Below, one piece after another: positions 54,745 to 64,000 of a stretch of 64,000 bases of DNA. The notes below the pieces were generated by a model. That model did not search any database. It was not told the DNA's origin and worked only from the letters and a program-made list of their open reading frames with translations. Source of the DNA: Botryococcus braunii. Its lineage: Eukaryota > Chlorophyta > Trebouxiophyceae. The translations under genes and the position numbers were made by a program. Position 1 is the stretch's first letter; each line of letters starts with the position of its first letter. The DNA lies in the NCBI GenBank assembly GCA_002005505.1, contig KV908345.1, forward strand, positions 717,659-781,658, written 5' to 3'.

Positions 54745-55983
54745 CTAATCTTGTTTAGGGCCCTTGCCCTTCCCTTTCCCTTTCCAATGTTTTCCCTTGT
54801 TAAATCCCTTAGGCCCAATGTGTGAGGGAGGTGAAACACCTTGCAGTGGTGCTGCCACTGGTTGATTGTTTCCTTGCCTCGGATAGAATCCAGGCTGAAA
54901 ATTTGATGGGGTGTGCCCACTAGCTTGAGCTTTGGCAGCTAGATATTGCTTTTTAGCAACACACTGCCATCACTCGTGGCCTAGTTTATGACAAAAATAG
55001 CATTCCCTATCCTTTGGAATAGAGGTTCTGGAATCAATTTTTCTCCCGGACCCAAAAGGGGGTGCTCCCACCAAACCCAAGGAAGGTGGTGCAGGGGGCT
55101 GTTGTTCCACCACTCCTGCTGCCACTTGAGGTGTCTGGGTGTAGACCCTCTTCCTCTTGGGTCCCTGTGCATCCACATATGTGCTTTTGAGACTTGCCTC
55201 ATATTTAACAACATAAGTGCAAATGTCTTCCAGATCAGTGAAAGGACTGCCTGTTGCAGGGTTCACAGTGCATGCAAGTTTGAGAGGAGTATTAAGACCC
55301 TTGGTAAAAAGATGTAACTGGTCTTGCATGGCTATTTGATAGTCAACCTCTACATCTGCTAAGAGAGACATAAATCTTTCAATATATCTCTCGACAGTCT
55401 CATTTCCTTGAAAGACTTTGTCTAATTTTGCCCTGGCAATGGCCACTGTGTCTGTGGAATCATATCTTTTAACCATAAAAGTTTTAAAATCCTTCCATTC
55501 CAATGTATGCTCATGTATCCCTTCCTTTTCTAGTTTCCTTACATGTGTGTCCCAAACTTTTGTAGGTCTTTCTTCCATCAATTGCACTCCCAAGGCCACC
55601 CACTTTCCTGCAGGCACATTGGTTAGTTTTGCATAGCCTTCCAACTTCCTTGCAAAATAGCAAAAAGATCCCCTCTTTCCCGAAAACAAAGAAGGAGGAG
55701 TTGCTCTTACTTGTCCACTAGGGCGAGGAGTCTCCTCCACCCCATCCCCTCCAACTTGCCTTTCGGCAAGAAGCTTTTCCTTAAATTCCAAAAATAACTG
55801 CTCCTTTATTTTATTGGTTAACTTGATCTTCTTTGTCTTTGGTGTGGACGGAGCGGGCGACGGATCGCGAGATGCCCCCTCCATCAAGTCCTCTACCAGC
55901 TCCCCTGAGCTTTCCAACGCTTCCAAAAATTCTCTTTCTTCCGAAGAAAGGTTTTTAAACTTCCCAGAAGAGGGCGGTGACAT
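54745..55983 (-). pseudogene. D2 gag with nonsense codon in the zinc knuckle
   Basis: [20 protein letters not shown] opens an acidic, helix-rich N-terminus. The capsid core includes [20 protein letters not shown] and [20 protein letters not shown]. The knuckle reads [10 protein letters not shown] then TGA in place of the TCA (Ser) kept in the copy at 58261-58275. The remaining knuckle Cys and basic GKGKGRA-type tail follow in frame. Without suppression the product lacks its nucleic-acid-binding end. Confidence 0.88.
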
Positions 55984-56086
55984 CTACGGCCCACATATGA
56001 GAGTTAGGACCTTCCATCAACGATCTCCCTCCTACGACTTTCCTCCTTCCACCACGCGAAAGACTTGCAGAGAACAACTCGGCATC

Positions 56087-56098
56087 TCGCCGATACCA
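56087..56098 (-). promoter_or_regulatory. Primer binding site of D2
   Basis: TGGTATCGGCGA on minus, two bases from the 5' LTR; same 12-mer as in A, B and D-outer. Confidence 0.75.
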
Positions 56099-56100
56099 GA

Positions 56101-56565
56101 TGTCGTAGAATGCACAAGTTAGAGAGAATTTCCAAGTTGTGAGAGAGAGAGAGACAAGGCCGGATGGCCGACAAGTTGGACGCTCTTTCCAATTACAAGT
56201 AACCCCCACCTCACGGAGCTTCCACTCCCTACTTGTGGTCTACTAAGCTTCCAAATTACCTGAGTGCGTGTCTTCCCGTGGCTTACGTCTCTATCCGTTC
56301 CTTCCCGTGGTTCGTGATCGTGTGTTCACGTTCCTCCAATGGTAGCGCACTAGTCCACCAAACCTCTACAATAGTATCTAGAAAATATCCTAGAATCCTA
56401 CTATGAGAGTAACGTCCATAACTATCCAATGGAATTCGACGGCTAGGAAGCCAAGGCTAGACGCTAGGCACGTGCGTACTCGCGTTGCTCGTACGACATG
56501 TGCGCCTAGGCACGGGGGTAAGGGAAATGTCTAGAAATGCCGGGAAATCCCCACATTCCATGACA
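56101..56565 (-). repeat. 5' LTR of D2
   Basis: Begins TGTCGTAGAATGC on plus and ends CCATGACA. It is followed by a duplicated TTTAAGTTTA (56566-56575 and 56578-56587) where D-outer resumes. Confidence 0.92.
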
Positions 56566-56575
56566 TTTAAGTTTA

Positions 56576-58041
56576 CCTTTAAGTTTATCAAGCAAGTCGT
56601 CTATGCGAGGGAGAGGGTACCTATCATGAATGGTGATTTTATTTAATGCCCTGTAGTCTATAACCATTCGGTATGTGCCCTCCTTCTTCCTCACAAACAA
56701 GACCGGTGAAGCATATGGTGAACATGAGGGGCGTATGTGTCCCTTAGAAAGTAGTTCATCCACAGTTCGCTCACATTCCTCAGTTTCTTCCACGGACAAG
56801 CGGTAAGCAGGACGGTTTGGAGGAGTTATTCCTTCCTGCACATTAATAGTGTGATAGACTTGTCGGTGTGGGGGTAGTCCTGGTAGCCCAGTTGGAAAAA
56901 TGTCCTTGTACTCCCGGAGCAAGTGTGCTAGCCGCTCAGGCTTTCTAGCACAAATTTCCTCTAGAGGGTCCGAAGGCTTACCCGTGGTGACCTCGGATTC
57001 TCCCTCTTCCTCTTCCTTTTCCTCTTCCCTTTCCTCTTCCTCTTCCACTTCCTTCTCCACTTCTAGGCAACTCTCCATATCCGGGGCCGTGCCCGAGGTA
57101 TCCCCCGGCGCAGAGTTGTGTAAGGAAGTCCCGGATGACTCCGTCGAGGGGTCGTCCATGTCCACCAAAGGTGGCATCTCTTCCTGTTCATCCCAACCAA
57201 CATGTTCATCCTTGGCCATGACATTGAACAAGCAGGTTTTCCAATGATCCCGTTTCCCTTTCCTGGTGTTTCCTAATTTGATTCCCCATCCCAACTTCTT
57301 TCCCAAGCCTTTTCCATGTTTGTTTAACAAGACCCATTTGTTATTGTGTCTAATATGAGCCTTGCCAGCTCTCACATTAACATTAGCATGTCCTGGTGCT
57401 AGCCTATCCTGTCCCAAAATAATGTCAATTCCTTCCATTATTGAGTCACACACAAGAAAGGAGTGTCTCGTAATGATAGATGGAGCAAACCGGACACTCA
57501 AATCCACTTTCCCATTTGTGTGTGTTACTGTCCCATCAGCAAGTGTGACGGGTGAAGTCCTCTTGTTATACCTCAAACCTTGCAAAACTTTTTCCCGGAC
57601 AAAAGAGTGTGTGGCCCCGGTGTCCATTAAAGCTTTACATTGTTGTCCCCTTGCCATGACAGGAAATGTGAGGTTAAGAGGTGCAGCACTTGACGTTGAA
57701 CCCAACTGACAAGATGCTTTGGGTGCTGCATAAGCTAAAACAAAGGAAAAAGGAAATGTACATTGCTGTCCTTGAAAAGAAAAGCATTCCCCTTTTGAGC
57801 CCCTAGCAAGAATTTTCAGGTTTGCGCGAGAGCGTAACCGCAAAAAGAAACTCCTACTTTTCCACACCTTCTGGCCTATCACAAAGCATGCACTGACTTG
57901 TGAATTTTCTTTTCGTTCAGCAAGAAAAGATTCAATACAAGTCTCAGCTTTGTGTTTGCCAGGAACAATCAGAGGTGTATTCCAACTTCCCAAGGACTTC
58001 TGAACAAGAAAAGTTAAATATGAAAAACAAATTTCATTCAT
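56576..58041 (-). CDS. D-outer pol 5' part: N-terminal domain, protease, start of RT
   Basis: The ATG at 58041 follows the gag TAG by two bases. It aligns with D2 pol almost base for base: [18 protein letters not shown], Glu-rich linker, [31 protein letters not shown]. It is then cut where D2 lies. The next 89 bp of RT are absent from D-outer. The chance continuation into the D2 LTR to 56506 is not biological. Confidence 0.9.
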
Positions 58042-58043
58042 GA

Positions 58044-59282
58044 CTAATCTTGTTTAGGGCCCTTGCCCTTCCCTTTCCCTTTCCAATGTTTTCCCTTGTT
58101 AAATCCCTTAGGCCCAATGTGTGAGGGAGGTGAAACACCTTGCAGTGGTGCTGCCACTGGTTGATTGTTTCCTTGCCTCGGATAGAATCCAGGCTGAAAA
58201 TTTGATGGGGTGTGCCCACTAGCTTGAGCTTTGGCAGCTAGATATTGCTTTTTAGCAACACACTGCCATGACTCGTGGCCTAGTTTATGACAAAAATAGC
58301 ATTCCCTATCCTTTGGAATAGAGGTTCTGGAATCAATTTTTCTCCCGGACCCAAAAGGGGGTGCTCCCACCAAACCCAAGGAAGGTGGTGCAGGGGGCTG
58401 TTGTTCCACCACTCCTGCTGCCACTTGAGGTGTCTGGGTGTAGACCCTCTTCCTCTTGGGTCCCTGTGCATCCACATATGTGCTTTTGAGACTTGCCTCA
58501 TATTTAACAACATAAGTGCAAATGTCTTCCAGATCAGTGAAAGGACTGCCTGTTGCAGGGTTCACAGTGCATGCAAGTTTGAGAGGAGTATTAAGACCCT
58601 TGGTAAAAAGATGTAACTGGTCTTGCATGGCTATTTGATAGTCAACCTCTACATCTGCTAAGAGAGACATAAATCTTTCAATATATCTCTCGACAGTCTC
58701 ATTTCCTTGAAAGACTTTGTCTAATTTTGCCCTGGCAATGGCCACTGTGTCTGTGGAATCATATCTTTTAACCATAAAAGTTTTAAAATCCTTCCATTCC
58801 AATGTATGCTCATGTATCCCTTCCTTTTCTAGTTTCCTTACATGTGTGTCCCAAACTTTTGTGGGTCTTTCTTCCATCAATTGCACTCCCAAGGCCACCC
58901 ACTTTCCTGCAGGCACATTGGTTAGTTTTGCATAGCCTTCCAACTTCCTTGCAAAATAGCAAAAAGATCCCCTCTTTCCCGAAAACAAAGAAGGAGGAGT
59001 TGCTCTTACTTGTCCACTAGGGCGAGGAGTCTCCTCCACCCCATCCCCTCCAACTTGCCTTTCGGCAAGAAGCTTTTCCTTAAATTCCAAAAATAACTGC
59101 TCCTTTATTTTATTGGTCAACTTGATATTCTTTGTCTTTGGTGTGGACGGAGCGGGCGACGGATCGCGAGATGCCCCCTCCATCAAGTCCTCTACCAGCT
59201 CCCCTGAGCTTTCCAACGCTTCCAAAAATTCTCTTTCTTCCGAAGAAAGGTTTTTAAACTTCCCAGAAGAGGGCGGTGACAT
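58044..59282 (-). CDS. D-outer gag (intact)
   Basis: A 412-codon frame, [20 protein letters not shown] to a basic GKGKGKG tail. Complete CCHC knuckle ([14 protein letters not shown] near 58270-58310). Acidic N-terminus, capsid helices, Pro-rich spacer ([18 protein letters not shown]). The stop TAG is followed by TC and the ATG of pol (TAGTCATG), suggesting pol is made by termination-reinitiation or leaky coupling, not by a fusion. Confidence 0.93.
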   Translation of the reverse strand: MSPPSSGKFKNLSSEEREFLEALESSGELVEDLMEGASRDPSPAPSTPKTKNIKLTNKIKEQLFLEFKEKLLAERQVGGDGVEETPRPSGQVRATPPSLFSGKRGSFCYFARKLEGYAKLTNVPAGKWVALGVQLMEERPTKVWDTHVRKLEKEGIHEHTLEWKDFKTFMVKRYDSTDTVAIARAKLDKVFQGNETVERYIERFMSLLADVEVDYQIAMQDQLHLFTKGLNTPLKLACTVNPATGSPFTDLEDICTYVVKYEASLKSTYVDAQGPKRKRVYTQTPQVAAGVVEQQPPAPPSLGLVGAPPFGSGRKIDSRTSIPKDRECYFCHKLGHESWQCVAKKQYLAAKAQASGHTPSNFQPGFYPRQGNNQPVAAPLQGVSPPSHIGPKGFNKGKHWKGKGKGKGPKQD

Positions 59283-59386
59283 CTACGGCCCACATATGAG
59301 AGTTGGCACCTTCCATCGAACGATCTCCCTCCTACGACTTTCCTCCTTCCACCACGCGAAAGACTTGCAGAGAACAATTCGGCATC

Positions 59387-59398
59387 TCGCCGATACCA
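59387..59398 (-). promoter_or_regulatory. Primer binding site of D-outer
   Basis: TGGTATCGGCGA on minus, two bases after the 5' LTR. Confidence 0.75.
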
Positions 59399-59400
59399 GA

Positions 59401-59878
59401 TGTCGTAGAATGCACAAGTTAGAGAGAATTTTTAAGTTTTGAGAGAGAGAGAGAGACAAGGCCGGATGGCCGACAAGTTGGACGCTCTTTCCAATTACAA
59501 GTAACCCCCACCTCACGGAGCTTCCACTCCCTACTTGTGGTCTACTAAGCTTCCAAATTACCTGAGTGCGTGTCTTCCCGTGGCTTACGTCTCTATCCGT
59601 TCCTTCCCGTGGTTCGTGATCGTGTGTTCATGTTCCTCCAATGGTAGCGCACTAGTCCACCAAACCTCTACAATAGTATCTAGAAAATATCCTAGAATCC
59701 TACTATGAGAGTAACGTCCATAACTATCCAATGGAATTCGACGGCTAGGAAGCCAAGGCTAGACGCTAGGCACGTGCGTACTCGCGTTGCTCGTACGACA
59801 TGTGCGCTACATGTGCGCCTAGGCTAGGGGTTAAGGGAAATGTCCAGAAATGCCGGGAAATCCCTACATTCCATTACA
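59401..59878 (-). repeat. 5' LTR of D-outer
   Basis: 478 bp; shares the ACATGTGCGCTACATGTGCG variant with 44789-45264. Followed by agaat. Confidence 0.92.
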
Positions 59879-59883
59879 AGAAT

Positions 59884-61843
59884 GCCTTTACCGGATCCTA
59901 CCAACTTGGCCAAGAGACAGAAGAATGCTACCTGGCCATGGAAGTTTGCTCTTTTTGATCCCACCATTCATTCTTTCGAAAAACCACCATATTGGCCTGA
60001 GCATCTTCCGAAACCTGCCGCACACACCGGATGGCCAAGTGGCCAGAACATTGAACCAGCGGATGTGTATTATGAAAGTGGCAGAGTCAAACCTTCATTT
60101 GATTTTACACCTGTTTTGAAGCACCCACCAGAAGAGCCTAATGAGTTATATATGGCTAGGTTCAACACTGAGTTTAGATGCACGTTGGAACCTATCTGGC
60201 AGCGTACTCCAAATACAGATGACTATGTTGCAGTCGACGCTACTAATTTACCCACTCACCGCATGATAACAACTAGGACTGTGGTACATGATAGGAGTGT
60301 AGTAACTACTGTATGTCCTCAAGTACAGCTGACACATGATCACCTTGACATTGTTGCACTATTTCAAGACTCACGAGATGCAAATCCTCGCTTTGCTAAT
60401 TGGTCTATTGATATCAATGACTTACTTAGCAAAAGGCAGAGTAACCCGCCTCCGCGCGAGCATCTTGGTGCACAGATGTCTCCCATGGAGACCCGCAGGG
60501 ATATTGCGAATCACACACTTGTTCTTCGGCATGTTCATGCAGATGGCTTATTACGGCATGCAAGGGAAGTGACTGGCACATCAGTACAGGGTGATGCTGA
60601 TCTCTCTCACACCACTGCTGTTACACCTGCATTTGAATCTAATATTATCACTAGTGACTGCCCTGAACTTAACCAAATCTTTTGCAATATGCTGCAAGGC
60701 GTTGGTCCCATGTCAGGTACGTCCTATCAAGTTACTCCAGCAAATGTGTATGCTTTGAATAATAGAAGACCCCACAGGGCTGAGAATTTTAGACAATCTG
60801 ATCGAGAAGATGTGCGCCCCGCGCACCATCCTGCACCTTATTTTCACAACCCTGAGAGTCGTATCGCTTCAGCTGTTATAACAACCACACTATCGGGTCT
60901 TGTGCGCATCAACAAGAACCCTTTGTTCCCTGCTTTTGTCGATGCGTGTGATGCTTTGCTTACTCCCTCTGCTGCTGATGCTCAGAATGTCCTTGTAGAG
61001 TTAGGTACAGCACTAAATAATATGGCTGCAGAGGAAAAGCTTGCATTTTGCTGCTCTCTCAATGGCAAAGAGCTTCCTCTGCAAGGGGGGGAGGCCTTTC
61101 CTTGTCAAGCAGGGACTTCCAATCATGCAGGAACTTCTAATCAGGCAGGGAATGCTGGCCACGCTCTACACATAGAGCAGGCATATTTTATTTCCAGGAA
61201 GAATTTTAATGAAGATGATATTCCATTGATTTCTTTACTCACGCCAGCGATGCAGATTGCGGAAGCTATTCCGTTGCCGTTGGACACTGATTTTGCTCAA
61301 GTCGCAATAAATCAGGTGCCGACAATCTTCATTCCCACGGCTTCAATGCCGGCATTTAAGTTTGCATTTCTTAAACCCGCTGTTTCTAAGGATGCAAGGC
61401 CTTCACACTTCAACCCTATGGCCATCCGCACTGGACATTTTGACTCAGGCTGCAACACGAACTTGATGAGTGGAAAAGCATATGAGGCTAACAAACATTT
61501 GTTCACACCTGCTCAGATCAAAGGTATTAAACCCTTCAGGATAAACATGGCTGATGGTACCTCACACACCATGTCTTTGAGGGTAGTTGAAGACCTTGTC
61601 ATATGCATGCAAGATGCTTACTACATTGCTACCTTCCTCATCATAGACAACTTGGCCATTGATTTTCTGATCGGTTGGGCATTCATGGTTCAATATGTTG
61701 TTCAACTTAAGCCTCAGCTTTCCAAATATGCCATTGGTCTTCCTCGTAATCAACTCATGCAGAATGTATCTGAGAAGCGCACGTACCAAATGCTTGAGTT
61801 AGCGTTTAAGACTAAAAAGATGACCTTAGTGGTCTCGTCGTAG
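59884..61843 (+). CDS. Element E gag-protease, second part
   Basis: Continues the 42879 frame after the D insertion (joined at agaat, ...CWR M PLPDP...). About 650 codons, most without a recognised domain. The ATG at 59840 lies inside the D LTR and is not native. Near the end is an aspartic protease: GHFDSGCNTNLM (near 61433), NMADGTSHTM as the flap region, and IDFLIGWAFM as the second motif. The active-site triad is DSG, as in many Ty3 relatives. The frame stops at TAG 61841-61843, overlapping the pol frame by 28 bases. The large unassigned segment ahead of the protease is unusual. Confidence 0.85.
61814..61843 (+). promoter_or_regulatory. gag-protease/pol overlap, candidate -1 frameshift site
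   Basis: The pol frame opens at 61816, after a TAA at 61813-61815, and is -1 relative to gag-protease. An A-rich stretch, zero-frame AAA AAG at 61814-61819, sits at the very start of the overlap and would allow the AAG-decoding tRNA to slip to AAA. It is not a perfect XXXYYYZ heptamer. Alternatively pol could restart at the ATG at 61894, 50 bases past the stop. Confidence 0.45.
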
Positions 61844-64000
61844 CTTGTTTGCTTGCACAGGATTTTTCTTTGTTACCAGACCTTGAATATATCATGTCAG
61901 AACTTTATTTTCATTGCATCTTTGAAGACCGGAGCTACGAGCACCGGGTGCCAGATGAGTTATTTGACTTCGATGAAATCACGCAAATCATGAGAGCGTG
62001 TAAGGCCGAGACAGCTATTTTGCCTTTTTCATTGCAGCTAAGAAATTCCGCCACATTTATGGGTGACCCTGCTTTGGCCCCTCTATCTGCCACTCTAGCT
62101 GCCTCTTATGAAATTGAACCTTATGATGTTTTGCTTGATTCTTGTCCCTACCTTTGTGAGGTGAAGGTTATGCCACCCACTTCTGAGCTGGATGATGATA
62201 AGAGAAGGGATATTGAGAGCTTGTTAGAGGAGTTTGCTGACTTGTTTAGCACTGGGAAGGACGATCTTGGATGTATTTCTGATCCTGAAATTTGTCACCA
62301 AATACATCTCAAGCCAGATTCTTTTCCACCCTCTAAATATCGTAATATGTCGACCTATTCTGAGAAAGAGAAGGGTTTCTTATCTGGGGAAATTAAGATG
62401 TTGCTTGAACTTGGGATTATCCGTCAATCCACTTCCCCATGGATTTCAGCACCCGTGATTGTTAAGAAACAAGATGGCACTTTACGGTTGTGCATTGATT
62501 TCCGTCCTCTGAATGCATGTACAGTGTCTGATCCGTATCCCTTGCCTTTGATTGAATCGATGCTACGTAAAATGGCCCCCGCTAAATACTTTTCAGCAAT
62601 GGACATAGCGTCAGCATTTTGGCAAGTAAAGATGCACCCTGATCATTCCAAATATACTGCATTCATGACACATGAAGGAAAATATGAGTGGTTGAGGATG
62701 CCCTTTGGATTGAAAAATGCCTCCAGCACTTTTCAAAGACTCATGGACAACGTGCTTGGTGCTGCATTGTTTTCCCATGCTTATCTTGATGATGTTCATG
62801 TATTTTCACAAACTTGGGAAGATCATGTGAGACACTTACGAGATACCTTTACTAAACTTTCATTGCATAAGATAAAACTCAAGAGGCCAAAATGCATATT
62901 TGGGGCACGATACTTAAAAACTCTTGGACATGTGGTTGGAGATGGATGTCTGCGTCCTGATCCTGACAATGTAGCCGCAATTCTTAACTTGCCTACACCC
63001 CGAGATGTTTCCACTACCAGATCTGTCTTGGGGGCTGCGGGATATTATCGTGAATATGTTGAGAATTTTGCTGGCATTACTGAACCCTTGTCTCGTTTGT
63101 TGAAGAAGACTTCTACCTTTGTGTGGACCCCAGAGTGTCAATATGCATATGACAAAGTGAAAGGTTGTTTAGCCTCTGAACCCATCTTACGTGCACCCAA
63201 TTTTAGCTTACCTTTTGCTTTAACAACTGATTGGTCAAAAACAGCCATAGGTGCCATACTTAGTCAACCTGACCCTGTGACTAATTTTGACCATCCCATA
63301 GCCTTTGCTTCAAAAACACTAAAACAGGCTGAGAGGAACTACTCTCCCACGGAAGGGGAATGCTTTGCACTCGTTTGGGCGTGTGAGAAATTTCGACCTT
63401 TCTTACACGGAAGGCGCTTTATTGCTTATACTGATCATGCACCCTTACAGTATTTGGATTCGAAGCGACACACAAACAGTAAATTAGAACGATGGGCCCT
63501 TAGGCTCCAAGAATTTGACATCGATATCCAGTATAAAAAAGGGGCTGATAATCTTGTTGCTGATTGCCTATCCCGTTGCGTGCATTCTGAAGCTTTACAT
63601 GTTTATGCTGTTACGCCCATTTGGGAACCTCAACCTGTGAAGCAAAGTGACCTTGACTCTATTCCATGTGTAATTTGTGGTTTTCCGCAAGGTGATGACA
63701 ATATTGTTTTGTGCGATGGATGTAACCGTTGCTTTCACCTGCGATGTTTGTTTCCACCCCGCTCAATCGTACCTGGGGGCTGCTGGTTCTGCCCGGCTTG
63801 TGATCCATATCTTGGAAAAGATGGAGAACTAAAGATTGCAGAGATCAAGAATGCAGAAACGCCTTTGGAATGCCACAGACACGACCCTTATATGGATGCT
63901 GCATTTTTGGACTTTGTTTATTCTGGACACAATCTAGATCTTTTCACCAATCTTCCTCCCAAGATAGCGGCAGAATTCAGAAGAAGAGGCTCGTACTTCA
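61816..64000 (+). CDS. Element E pol: RT, RNase H, PHD finger (runs off window)
   Basis: Open without a stop for at least 728 codons to the window edge. First ATG at 61894 (MSELYFHCIFED). RT: fingers VKKQDGTLRLCIDFRPLN (near 62461), palm YFSAMDIASAFWQV, MPFGLKNASSTFQR, catalytic AYLDDVHVFS (near 62775). RNase H: TTDWSKTAIGAIL, SPTEGECFAL, TDHAPLQYLD, then ADNLVADCLSR. Next, 63667-63801 encodes a PHD finger: CVIC, CDGC, FH, C, WFCPAC in the C4HC3 spacing C-x2-C-x11-C-x2-C-x4-H-x2-C-x15-C-x2-C. After it comes ECHRHDPYMDAAFLDFVYSG, unassigned. Integrase should follow outside the window. In Ty3 elements RNase H normally leads directly to the integrase zinc site, so the PHD finger is an insertion. 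Confidence 0.9.
63667..63801 (+). other. PHD finger domain within element E pol
   Basis: All eight zinc ligands are present (C4HC3), with the conserved Trp two residues before the last Cys pair. PHD fingers typically bind the histone H3 tail, methylated or unmodified at K4. Here the domain would sit between RNase H and the integrase. Confidence 0.88.

Larger units (their letters stand above)
49116..56565 (-). mobile_element. Complete D-family retrotransposon D2 nested in D-outer
   Basis: 465-bp LTRs (49116-49580 and 56101-56565) differ by one noticed base (CCATCACA/CCATGACA) and share the variant GCGCCTAGGCACGGGGGTAAG. All parts from primer site to polypurine tract are present. There is no TSD; both sides carry short duplications of host sequence. 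Two nonsense codons (gag TGA, integrase TAG) make it non-autonomous. Confidence 0.9.
44789..59878 (-). mobile_element. Ty3/Gypsy retrotransposon D-outer (host of D2 and a solo LTR)
   Basis: Outer LTRs 44789-45264 and 59401-59878. TSD agaat lies at 44784-44788 and 59879-59883. Both LTRs share an 11-bp duplication (GCTACATGTGC side) that the inner LTR pair lacks, proving they belong together. Own sequence: 44789-47876, 48144-49089, 56576-59878. About 89 bp of RT are missing where D2 sits. Minus-strand gag and pol are separate adjacent ORFs and pol ends with a chromodomain. Confidence 0.9.
41920..64000 (+). mobile_element. Ty3/Gypsy-type retrotransposon E with PHD finger (partial, nested)
   Basis: The coding order gag, protease, RT, RNase H on plus defines it; the right end lies outside the window. 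Its own sequence is interrupted by the D block (44789-59878) with TSD agaat. The left limit at 41920 (TGTCACACTTTTGG) is a guess, because the 3' LTR is not visible for comparison. Apart from the insertion, gag-protease and pol are undamaged as far as seen. RNase H is followed by a PHD finger. Confidence 0.8.

Noticed and set aside
49116..56565. D block as a tandem array made by unequal LTR recombination
   Set aside because: Recombination between LTRs would not leave partial RT ends, filler DNA and an 89-bp gap, nor segregate the 11-bp LTR variant into outer and inner pairs.
59840..59878. ATG at 59840 as start of the element E protein
   Set aside because: It lies inside the LTR of D-outer. 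The native frame comes from 42879 via the agaat junction.

Overview
This is a eukaryotic, repeat-dominated window: long CA/GA/GGGA microsatellites, no bacterial-type operons, and at least six LTR retrotransposons. Five are Ty3/Gypsy type and one is Ty1/Copia type. Chromodomain-bearing Gypsy elements plus a Copia element whose primer site matches the anticodon arm of initiator tRNA-Met fit a green-lineage alga or plant, but nothing here fixes the species and I hold that loosely.

Region 1 (about 1-11,716) is host-like DNA with little coding support. It has one intact multi-membrane-spanning ORF (3327-4220, minus) and a decayed paralogue about 5 kb away (8401-9331, minus). It also has several huge microsatellites and a small terminal-inverted-repeat element family whose copies contain or border those microsatellites.

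Region 2 (11,717-40,765) is one 29-kb nest. Gypsy element A (plus strand, 261-bp LTRs, TSD gagag) sits in a GA microsatellite. A Copia element (13,104-31,523, TSD agttc) is inserted in the gag/pro part of A. Gypsy-1 (15,145-26,238, minus, TSD cctgc) is inserted in the Copia gag. Gypsy-2 (19,423-24,563, plus, TSD gcctg) is inserted in the gag of Gypsy-1. Gypsy B (35,034-39,786, minus, TSD tttcc) is inserted in the 3' untranslated part of A. Removing each insert with one TSD copy restores the host frame for the Copia and Gypsy-1 gag genes.

Region 3 (40,886-64,000) holds Gypsy element E (plus), which runs off the right edge. Its gag is split by a 15-kb block (44,789-59,878, TSD agaat). The block is element D-outer (minus), with a complete second copy, D2 (49,116-56,565), lodged in its reverse transcriptase, and a solo LTR of family A (47,877-48,143, TSD gagac) in its integrase region. 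D2 lacks a TSD and is bordered by short templated duplications.

The elements carry different devices for the same tasks. Gag-to-pol expression appears to use an in-frame UGA (Gypsy-1 and B), adjacent separate ORFs (D and Gypsy-2), a -1 frame overlap (E), or one fused ORF (Copia). Four Gypsy families keep a C-terminal chromodomain or a remnant of one. Element E instead encodes a canonical C4HC3 PHD finger after RNase H, in a pol ORF that stays open to the window edge. LTR pairs are nearly identical, so most of the nest is young, yet most copies carry disabling lesions.
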